A stretch of 64,000 nucleotides of DNA from Micromonospora luteifusca. GTDB lineage: Bacteria > Actinomycetota > Actinomycetes > Mycobacteriales > Micromonosporaceae. Positions 17,219 through 23,991 of the stretch are shown here, piece after piece. Below the pieces are notes generated by a model that saw nothing but the letters and a program-made list of their open reading frames with translations, made no database searches and was not told where the DNA came from. Position 1 is the first letter of the stretch. Each line of letters opens with the position of its first letter. The translations under genes were made by a program, and so were the position numbers. The DNA is taken from positions 3,586,001-3,650,000 of the forward strand of contig NZ_JAFBBP010000001.1 of assembly GCF_016907275.1 (NCBI RefSeq). Reading direction: 5' to 3'.

Positions 17219-17512
17219 ATGGACCACGGTGTGCTGGTCGTCAACTTCGCCGCGCTTCAGCAGGCCGGCGCGGACATCCAGAAGGCGCTGAACACACTCG
17301 ATTCGCAGCTCGGCCAACTCGAACGAGATGCGGCCCCGTTGGTGGCGAGCTGGACGGGTGAGGCGCGACAGGCCTACGAGCAGCGGCAGGCGCGGTGGCG
17401 GTCCGCCTCGCAGGACCTTCAGGCGATGCTGCGTGACATCAAGTTGGCGGTGAACGACTCCGCCAGCGACTACCTGGACACCGAGAAGAAGAACACCGGG
17501 CTGTTCCAGTGA
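17219..17512 (+). CDS. WXG100-family (ESAT-6-like) protein 2
   Basis: A 97-residue WXG100 protein with the turn at W45-T46-G47 (VASWTGEARQAY) and a C-terminal YxxxE motif (YLDTE) for ESX export. A strong GGGAGGGG ribosome-binding site precedes the ATG by 7 bases. It forms a two-gene unit with the preceding WXG100 gene and presumably dimerises with its product. A short hairpin follows before the convergent mycosin gene. Confidence 0.92.
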   Translation: MDHGVLVVNFAALQQAGADIQKALNTLDSQLGQLERDAAPLVASWTGEARQAYEQRQARWRSASQDLQAMLRDIKLAVNDSASDYLDTEKKNTGLFQ

Positions 17513-17528
17513 CCGCGGTGAGCCGGGA

Positions 17529-17553
17529 GCGCTGACCGTGTCCGAGTCAGCGC
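17529..17553. terminator. Possible terminator between esx pair and mycP
   Basis: GCGCTGAC (17529-17536) pairs with GTCAGCGC (17546-17553) around a 9-base loop, between convergent genes. The stem is short, so this is a modest call. Confidence 0.45.
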
Positions 17554-17597
17554 CCCGGCCGCTGCGGGTCAGCGGTCGGGGTGGTCGGCTCGCCGGG

Positions 17598-18821
17598 TCA
17601 GGCCGGGTCCGCCGGGCGCCAGCGGCGGCGGGCACCACGAGGCAACACCAGGGCCAGCAGCGCCACGGTGGCGGCGGTCATGCCGACCACCGCACCGACC
17701 AGCAGGGCCCGGTCCTGCGCAGTGGCTCGGCGGGCCTGGCGGGCGAGCAGCGCCGGGTCGGCCCGGTCGTCGGCGAGCACCGCGACCGGCTGTGGGTCGG
17801 CCGCGCGACCGCCGCCGGTCTCGGTGACCGCCCGGTACGGGTTCAGCACGCCGGCACCGTACCCGCCGCCGTGGCCTGCGCCGGGAGCTGGATCGGCGGT
17901 GGCGATTATGCGTTCCGCCACCTGGGCGGCGGTCAACTCGGGCCGGTATTCCCGCAGCAACGCAGCGGTGGCGGCCACGAAGGGCGCCGCGTAACTGGTC
18001 CCCTCGACCTGATGATGCCCTGCCCCGGGCGCTGCGGTCAGCACCTCGCTGCCCGGGGCGACCAGATCGACGTACGCGCCGGTCTGCGAGAAGGTCGCCC
18101 GCCCACCGTCCGCCCCGATCGCCCCCACGCCGAGCACCCCGTCATAGCCAGCGGGAAACGGTTGGGGGTCCCCGCTGTCGTGCAGGTTGCCAGCGGCGGC
18201 CACGAGCACCACGTCCCGGTCGACCGCGTACCGCACGGCCGACCGGACCTCCGGGTCGTCCGCGTACAGCACCACGGACAGGTTCACCACGTCGGCGTCG
18301 TGGTCGACGGCCCACCGGATGGCCCGGGCGAACTCGCCAGCGCTGACCGTACGCCCCGACTCCCGCCCCTGCACCACCTGCTGCTCACTCACCCGCACCG
18401 GCATGATCCGGGCACCCGGCGCCAGACCGCGGAAGGCGACTCCGGGCTGGGGTGCCGCCGCGATGATGCTCGCCACACCGGTGCCGTGTCCGGCGCAGTC
18501 CTGACTGCCGTCCCCGCCGGGGTCGAGCAGGTCGGTGCCGGCCAGCACACGCCCGGCCAGCTGAGGGTGGGCCCGATCCACCCCGGAGTCGACCACCGCC
18601 ACGGTCACCCCGGCGCCGGTGGCCAGCGGCGCGAGCCGGGCGGGGTCGTACCGTTGCTGTGGCCACGGTGCGGCCGTGACCGGTTGGACGGGGGCGAGTG
18701 GGGTCGCGCACATCGGTGCCGTCCGGAGCCTGGCGGTGGCGGCGACGGTCGGGAGAGCCGGTACGGTCAGCAGGCTGGCGGCGAGACCTGCGAGGACCGG
18801 GCGCGTGATCGATCGAGACAT
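17598..18821 (-). CDS. mycP: Mycosin, type VII secretion-associated serine protease
   Basis: Membrane-anchored subtilisin-like protease of 407 residues. A Sec signal peptide occupies about residues 1-28. The catalytic triad is visible: Asp78 in VVDSGVD, His112 in GHGTGV and Ser near 273 in GTSYAAPFVA. A C-terminal membrane helix (LLVGAVVGMTAATVALLALV, near 375-395) ends in a basic tail. This architecture is diagnostic for mycosins. It faces the WXG100 genes tail-to-tail and diverges from the SseB-domain gene. Confidence 0.95.
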   Translation of the reverse strand: MSRSITRPVLAGLAASLLTVPALPTVAATARLRTAPMCATPLAPVQPVTAAPWPQQRYDPARLAPLATGAGVTVAVVDSGVDRAHPQLAGRVLAGTDLLDPGGDGSQDCAGHGTGVASIIAAAPQPGVAFRGLAPGARIMPVRVSEQQVVQGRESGRTVSAGEFARAIRWAVDHDADVVNLSVVLYADDPEVRSAVRYAVDRDVVLVAAAGNLHDSGDPQPFPAGYDGVLGVGAIGADGGRATFSQTGAYVDLVAPGSEVLTAAPGAGHHQVEGTSYAAPFVAATAALLREYRPELTAAQVAERIIATADPAPGAGHGGGYGAGVLNPYRAVTETGGGRAADPQPVAVLADDRADPALLARQARRATAQDRALLVGAVVGMTAATVALLALVLPRGARRRWRPADPA

Positions 18822-18973
18822 CGACAGCCTCCGTATCGTGTCGGCTCCGGGACGGGATGTTATCGCCTTGCCCGCGCCCCGGCAGACCGCTGACGGCCAG
18901 CCATTGTGATCTTGGTACCACCTTGTAGGTTGTACGCGATACCTGTGGCCTGTTCTCGGAAGGAGAGGTGGCC

Positions 18974-21900
18974 GTGACCGAATGGGAGCCGGCCACGGAG
19001 GCCGAGGTGGCGATGCGTGACGCGCTGCGCGCCAACGACCAGGAGCTCTACTTCAGGCTGCTGTCCCGCAGCGACCTGTTGCTGCCGGTCTCCGCGCCGG
19101 CGCAGCCCGGCCAGGCACCCGCCGGCTGGGGCACCTGGACCACCGGTGGCCGGACCCACGTGCTGGCCTTCACGTCCGCTGCCGCTCTGCGGGCCTGTCT
19201 CGGCGAACACCCCGGGAGCAACCGCCGCATTCCCTTCGCGGACCTCGCGGTCGGCTGGCCCAACCAGGAATGGTGGCTTGCCGTCAACCCGGGTCTGCCG
19301 GTCGAGGGCTACCTACCGGCCTGGTTCGTGTCTCAACTCTCCCGGGGTGACGTGCGGCTGCCCGGTCGCGCCATGGGCGCTCGGGCTCGCCTGGAGCGGG
19401 CGGAGACCCTGGCCCGCACCCGGACCGGCGCGTCCGGCCGGGATACCGCGCCAGCCGCTGGCTCGCCTCCCGTGACGAGTGCTGCACAGCCCGGACTCGC
19501 CCCGGGTCCGCCGGCCCCGGTCCCACCTGCCCCGGTCCCACCTGCCCCGGTCCCACCTGCCCCGGTTCCGCCGGCCCCGGTTCCGCCGTCCCCGATCCCG
19601 TCTCGGAGGGCCGCGCGGGGTGCGATGCCCCGGGCGGCGGGCGCGCCGTCGGCGCCCGGCCCGGCATCGCGGATGCCCGGCCCCACTGAGCCGCCGCGCC
19701 GACCCGGTGAGGAAGACCTGCCCGCCGCCGGTCAGCGGTACCCGAGCGACCCACCCCGGCCCGGCGCGCCGGGCACCAGCGCCCTGCCCCGCACGGGCCG
19801 GCCGTCCCGGTTCACACCGTTGGCGCCCGCCGACCGTCCCGGTGTCGGTCCGGCCGATCAACCGGGCCCAGGCGTGGGCTGGCCGGCAGCGAACCGGCCG
19901 GGCGACGTCGATGGCCTGGCCGCGAGCAACGGCAACGGCGGGCCCCCGGCCGCTCGGCGCTCCTTCTTCGACCCCACCCCCGCGCGGGATCGGGTGTCCG
20001 ACCCGACATCGAGCGGCGGTCGATCCGGTGACCGCGCGGCCCCACCAACCCGATTCGGGCGGGGCAGCCAGCCCTTCCCACGCCGCCGCCCGGCCGACGC
20101 GCCGGCCGAGGAGACCGCGACACGGGCCTTTCCGATGACGGATCCGGACGCCACCCGGCCGCTGCGGCAGCCGGCCGGTGACCTCGGTGCGTCCCGAGGG
20201 GTACGCGCACCGGCAGCCGGCGAGGAAGACACCCAGCCGTTGCCTCCGCGCCGGCCCGATCCGATGGCAGAGGAGCCCACCCGCGCCTTCCGGGTGACGG
20301 GCGAGCCGCCGCCGACCAGAGTCGCGCCGCGACCCAGCCCTCCGGCGGACGAGACCCAGGCGATCCCGCCCGGCCGGCCGAGCCGATTCGGGCCGGTCGA
20401 GGAGTTGTCGCCGTCCGTCGCGGAACCGGTCTCCGGTCCGCCCGCGCCGCGCCGTGGCTTCACGCCCATCGTCATCGAGGGCACCATCATCGAGTCCCGC
20501 GACCTCACCGACCCGGTCGAGACCGGCGGTCCGTTCGACGCGACCTCGCAGCCCCGCCCGGCCGAGGCAGCCCCGCCGCCGTTCGGCTCGACGCACTCCG
20601 GCCCGAGTCTGTTCAGTCCGTCGTCCTTCAGTCCCAACCGGTCCGGTCCCGCGTCGTTCAGCCCGAGTCAGCCCGGACCTGACCCATCCGCTCCGACCTT
20701 CACGGACCCGGCAGAGGCCGGCCCCGCCGACGCCGGCATGAGCGACGCCGGCATGAGTGGCGCAGGCTTGAGCGACGGCGGCATGAGTGGCGCCGGCCTG
20801 AGCGACGCCGGCCTGAGCGACGCCGGCCTGAGCGACGCCAGCATGAGTGGCGCAGGCTTGAGCGACGGCGGCTTTGGCGGTGTGCACACCGATCACCGTG
20901 GTGGCGTCCCGGTCGGTGGAGATCGCGCCGACATCGGCGGCTCGTCGGTCGGCGCGACCGGCTCGGACCAGACCGTCAGCGGCGAGAACACCATCGCGGA
21001 CGGTGACGGGCAGCGCCCGTCCGCCGACGAACCGGCGCCGGTCGGGTTCGAGCCGGCCAACACCGTCGAGGAAGACCTGCTCGGCGCCGCCGGTGCCGGC
21101 AGCACCGACACGTTCCTGTCCACGCTGCTGCTGGCCCGGGTGTTGCTGCCGGCGGCACCGGACTCGGTGCGCGGAAGCCGCCCCGGTGACTCGGGCTTCG
21201 TCTGGCGTACGGCGCAGCTCGACGGCGAGACGTACGTGGTGGTCTACACGTCGCCGGAACGCCTCGCCGACCACGTCGAGGGCGAGGTCGACACGGTCCG
21301 GGTGAAGTTCGCCCAACTGATCCGGCGCTGGCCGGACGAGGACTGGTCGTTCGCCGTCAACCCGGGCACCCCGGTCGGTGCCAAGTTGCCCGGAGAGCAG
21401 ATCGTCGCGTTGGCCAACTGGGCCGCCGAGGTGGGGCTCGGTGACGACCTGGAGGTGGACCCGGAGGAAGCGCCGGCCGTGGCGGAGCCCACCGCCCGCC
21501 CCCGGTACGCCCCAGCGGCGGTCGACCCGGCCCGCCCGACGGTCATGCAGAAGGCGATCGCACCCAGCCAACTCGCCTACTACCTGGATCGGGGATACGA
21601 CCGGGTCTCCGGCTTCGTGCACCGGGCCGGTGAGTTGGCCCACCTGACCACGCCAGCTCAGGTGCACGACGCGCTCGGCCTCAGCTACCCCGGCTCGCCG
21701 TTCGCCCGCGACGCCGAGGAGATCTACGTGCTGCGGTGGCCGGCGCACCGGCCGAGCCTCTACCGGATCCCGTACGGCGGTCAGAACGAGCCGGCGATGC
21801 GGGCCATGGAGGGCTGGGTCATCGAGCGTCCACCGTTCCGGGGTAACGGCTTCGCCCCGGGTGAGAGCAGCGACGTGGTGGCGGAGTTCAAGGTGGACAG

Positions 21901-22015
21901 CGCGCGTCTTCCGCACGGCACGCAGTTGTGGCGGATCGGCGCGGACGGCACCGAGCGGGTGGTCGCGGAACTGGACACCGACGCGGTGGTCTGGCGACGG
22001 GTCGGTGAGGCGTGA
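18974..22015 (+). CDS. Giant SseB-domain protein with proline-rich and pentapeptide-like repeat linker
   Basis: 1013 residues. An SseB-like domain lies near residues 5-125 (AVNPGLPVEGYLP) and a second near 700-810 (AVNPGTPVGAKLP). Between them are about 570 low-complexity residues: PAPVP repeats near 175-200, repeated TRAFP/TQPLP/TQAIPP motifs that resemble T-Q/R phospho-acceptor motifs, and a block of 5-residue AGLSD/AGMSG repeats near 586-635. The last ~170 residues form a separate globular domain with YRIPYGGQ and RPPFRGNGFAPGE that I do not recognise. The start is GTG 18974, nine bases behind AGGAG; GTG 18968 is too close. It overlaps a small downstream gene and diverges from mycP. SseB domains are known near type VII loci, but their function is poorly defined. 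Confidence 0.8.
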   Translation: MTEWEPATEAEVAMRDALRANDQELYFRLLSRSDLLLPVSAPAQPGQAPAGWGTWTTGGRTHVLAFTSAAALRACLGEHPGSNRRIPFADLAVGWPNQEWWLAVNPGLPVEGYLPAWFVSQLSRGDVRLPGRAMGARARLERAETLARTRTGASGRDTAPAAGSPPVTSAAQPGLAPGPPAPVPPAPVPPAPVPPAPVPPAPVPPSPIPSRRAARGAMPRAAGAPSAPGPASRMPGPTEPPRRPGEEDLPAAGQRYPSDPPRPGAPGTSALPRTGRPSRFTPLAPADRPGVGPADQPGPGVGWPAANRPGDVDGLAASNGNGGPPAARRSFFDPTPARDRVSDPTSSGGRSGDRAAPPTRFGRGSQPFPRRRPADAPAEETATRAFPMTDPDATRPLRQPAGDLGASRGVRAPAAGEEDTQPLPPRRPDPMAEEPTRAFRVTGEPPPTRVAPRPSPPADETQAIPPGRPSRFGPVEELSPSVAEPVSGPPAPRRGFTPIVIEGTIIESRDLTDPVETGGPFDATSQPRPAEAAPPPFGSTHSGPSLFSPSSFSPNRSGPASFSPSQPGPDPSAPTFTDPAEAGPADAGMSDAGMSGAGLSDGGMSGAGLSDAGLSDAGLSDASMSGAGLSDGGFGGVHTDHRGGVPVGGDRADIGGSSVGATGSDQTVSGENTIADGDGQRPSADEPAPVGFEPANTVEEDLLGAAGAGSTDTFLSTLLLARVLLPAAPDSVRGSRPGDSGFVWRTAQLDGETYVVVYTSPERLADHVEGEVDTVRVKFAQLIRRWPDEDWSFAVNPGTPVGAKLPGEQIVALANWAAEVGLGDDLEVDPEEAPAVAEPTARPRYAPAAVDPARPTVMQKAIAPSQLAYYLDRGYDRVSGFVHRAGELAHLTTPAQVHDALGLSYPGSPFARDAEEIYVLRWPAHRPSLYRIPYGGQNEPAMRAMEGWVIERPPFRGNGFAPGESSDVVAEFKVDSARLPHGTQLWRIGADGTERVVAELDTDAVVWRRVGEA
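20732..20871 (+). repeat. 15-base tandem coding repeats (AGLSD/AGMSG units)
   Basis: About nine imperfect 15-base units of the type GCCGGCCTGAGCGAC encode five-residue AGLSD, AGMSD, AGMSG or ASMSG motifs in a row. The period and the Ala-x-Leu/Met-Ser pattern resemble pentapeptide repeats, with Gly in place of the usual Asp/Asn. The array is short and could vary in length by slippage. Confidence 0.85.
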
Positions 22016-22377
22016 TGCGCGACGGTTACGTGGCCCGCTGGCAGGGCCGGGAATACCAGGCCAGCCCGGATGGCGACGACATCCGCCTCTACCAGCCCGA
22101 GCCGGGTGAGGGCTTCGAGGAGGTCCGCGCGGGCCGCTACGTCCGCGTGCTGCCGGCGAGTGAGATCGAGGATCTGGCGTACGTGCGGACCACCTGCACC
22201 TGGCAGGGGCAGCCCTTCATCGTGCTCGGCGAGCACGACGCCTGGCTGCGGGTGGAATACACCGGTGGCCGCTGGCCGGTGGCCGAGGCGATGCGGTTGG
22301 AGGTCTTCGACTTCGGCGTCTACCAGGGTTGGGCGCCGGCCTCCGAGATCACCGACCTGCGGGAGCAGCGGGTCTGA
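22015..22377 (+). CDS. Unknown 120-residue protein coupled to the SseB-domain gene
   Basis: Soluble acidic protein of 120 residues, no signal peptide or membrane helix. Repeated short beta-rich segments (YVARWQGREYQ; VRVLPASEIEDL; APASEITDL) suggest two similar halves. In both, an xPASEI(E/T)DL motif follows a Tyr/Trp-rich strand, possibly an internal duplication. Its ATG overlaps the stop of the giant SseB-domain gene (TGATG), so the two are translationally coupled and probably act together. The function is unknown; a chaperone, regulator or immunity role for the larger protein are all possible. Confidence 0.72.
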   Translation: MRDGYVARWQGREYQASPDGDDIRLYQPEPGEGFEEVRAGRYVRVLPASEIEDLAYVRTTCTWQGQPFIVLGEHDAWLRVEYTGGRWPVAEAMRLEVFDFGVYQGWAPASEITDLREQRV

Positions 22378-22381
22378 GCGG

Positions 22382-23314
22382 TCAGCTCTTGGCCCAGCGG
22401 AGGATTTCGCCGAGCACCAGCTCCGGTGCCTCCAGGTGCGGGAAGTGCCCCACCCCGTCGAGCAGCCGCCACTCGTAAGGGGCGACGACGTAGCGGCCGG
22501 AGCCCAGGGCGGTGCGCGGCAGGGAGGCGGTGTCCAGGGCGCCGTGCAGTTGCAGGGTCGGGGTGGCCAGCGGTTTCTGCATAAGGCGGACGAACCGGTA
22601 GCCGTGCAACCGCAGCAGCGAACGGAACGCCCAGCGGTACCCCTCCATGGCGCAGAACGCGGCCTGCGGAATGCACATCGCCTCCCGGCACCGCTCGGCG
22701 TACGCCTCGAAATCCGGCCCGGCGACCCAGCGTGGCCCGCCCCAGCGGCGCAGGATCTCGGTGACGGCCGCCGCGCCGTCCCGGGTCAGTACGTGCTCGT
22801 AGCGGGGTAGCTGGAACTTCAGCGCGGGGGTGGAGGCGGCGAACTGCCCGCGCGGGTCGGCGAAGATGCCGGCGCGCAGTCGCAGCGGGTGTGGCGCCCC
22901 CAGCACGACGAGACGGCGGACCAGGGCCGGGTGGAATGAGGCCACCGTCCAGCCCACCATGCCGCCGACGCCGCTGCCGACGATCGTCGTCGATCGTTCA
23001 CCGAGGGCGCGGATCAACCCGGCGATGTCGGCGGCGAGGGTGTAGCCGTCGTACCCCCGGGGTGGTTTGTCGCTGGCGCCGTAGCCGCGCAGGTCGACGG
23101 CGACCGCCCGGAAGCCGGCGTCGGCTACCGCCGGCAGCATCTGGTGCCACGCCCACCAGTGCTCCGGGAAGCCGTGCAGGAAGAGCACCATCGGCCCGGT
23201 GCCGGCTTCGACCACGTGGAACCGGGTGCCGTTGGCTCCGACGAAGCGGTGCGTCCACGGCCCCTCGGTGAGGACGCAGGACTCGTCGACGGCTCCGCCG
23301 CGCTGGTCGGTCAT
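22382..23314 (-). CDS. EphE-like alpha/beta hydrolase with altered nucleophile elbow
   Basis: 310-residue alpha/beta-hydrolase-fold protein resembling mycobacterial EphE and epoxide hydrolases. The oxyanion segment HGFPE is at 47-51 and VDLRGYGASDKPPRGYDGY at about 73-91. The C-terminal His of the triad is near 289 (GVGHFPHLEAPE). The nucleophile elbow, GHDWGG in true epoxide hydrolases, reads GSGVGG at 113-118, with Gly115 at the Asp position. The usual mechanism is therefore not available unless Ser114 acts. A TAGGCT hexamer seven bases before the ATG suggests a leaderless transcript. Confidence 0.85.
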   Translation of the reverse strand: MTDQRGGAVDESCVLTEGPWTHRFVGANGTRFHVVEAGTGPMVLFLHGFPEHWWAWHQMLPAVADAGFRAVAVDLRGYGASDKPPRGYDGYTLAADIAGLIRALGERSTTIVGSGVGGMVGWTVASFHPALVRRLVVLGAPHPLRLRAGIFADPRGQFAASTPALKFQLPRYEHVLTRDGAAAVTEILRRWGGPRWVAGPDFEAYAERCREAMCIPQAAFCAMEGYRWAFRSLLRLHGYRFVRLMQKPLATPTLQLHGALDTASLPRTALGSGRYVVAPYEWRLLDGVGHFPHLEAPELVLGEILRWAKS

Positions 23315-23390
23315 GACTGACAGCCTAGGACCCCGTCGGTAACCAGCCTTTTCGCCGGCCCGCTGTGGGTCGGGAGCGCCGCGTTGGTGG

Positions 23391-23885
23391 TCAGCCCACC
23401 TTGTTGATCGTGACGATGGTGGCCGGTGTGCCGGGACCGCAATCGACGGTCTGGTCGGCTGGCCCCAGGGTCACCCGGACGGTCGTGCCGACGGCGAAGC
23501 TGCCCATGCCGGAGCCGTGCAGCGCGTAGTGCCGGCCGTCGTCGGTGACCAGGCCGTAGCAGGGGCCGGTGCCGCCCCGGGTGATCCGCCCGGCGAGCAC
23601 ATTGGCCTTGCGCGCGTCGGTCGGATGGCGCGGTGGTCCGGTCGGCGGGCGCAGGGTGGGCAGAGGGGTCCGCGCCCGCGCCGGGCGGCCGGCGGGGGAC
23701 GACGGGGTGGGGTCGCTGGGGCTGGTCGGTGCGGCGGAGGGTGCTGCGTCGTCCGCGGGGATGCCGGACGGGGTCTGCTCGGCGGACACGGCGTCTCCTC
23801 CGTTGCGGGTTCCGGCGCAGCCGGTGAGGGTGAGCAGGGCGGCCAGGCCGGCCCCGGTCAGGGTGGTGCGGGTTCGCTGGTGCAC
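23391..23885 (-). CDS. Putative lipoprotein
   Basis: 164 residues with a type II signal peptide: basic start, hydrophobic core (AGLAALLTLTGC) and a lipobox LTGC with Cys23. A Pro/Ser/Thr-rich linker spans about 35-85. A compact C-terminal domain near 95-164 contains CYGLVTDDGRHYALHG and a second Cys (VDCGPGTPATIV), possibly a disulfide-bonded beta barrel. No specific function recognised. The start is GTG without a clear ribosome-binding site. Confidence 0.75.
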   Translation of the reverse strand: MHQRTRTTLTGAGLAALLTLTGCAGTRNGGDAVSAEQTPSGIPADDAAPSAAPTSPSDPTPSSPAGRPARARTPLPTLRPPTGPPRHPTDARKANVLAGRITRGGTGPCYGLVTDDGRHYALHGSGMGSFAVGTTVRVTLGPADQTVDCGPGTPATIVTINKVG

Positions 23886-23927
23886 GGGTGATCCGACGCG
23901 CCCATCGCCGTTCGGGTTCCGTGACGG

Positions 23928-23962
23928 GCGATGCCCGGGCAGGTGACCTGCCCGGGCATCGC
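23928..23962 (-). terminator. Terminator of the first M6 protease gene
   Basis: GCGATGCCCGGGCAGG (23928-23943) and CCTGCCCGGGCATCGC (23947-23962) form a perfect 16-base-pair stem with a 3-base loop. It lies 30 bases past the protease stop codon and just upstream of the lipoprotein gene. Confidence 0.88.
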
Positions 23963-23991
23963 GGTGGTGCGGGTGTCGCCTGATCGGAGGA

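Noticed and set aside
19540..19600. CRISPR-like short repeats in the region of CCTGCCCCGGTCCCA units
   Set aside because: These are tandem codons for PAPVP inside the SseB-domain gene, without spacers.
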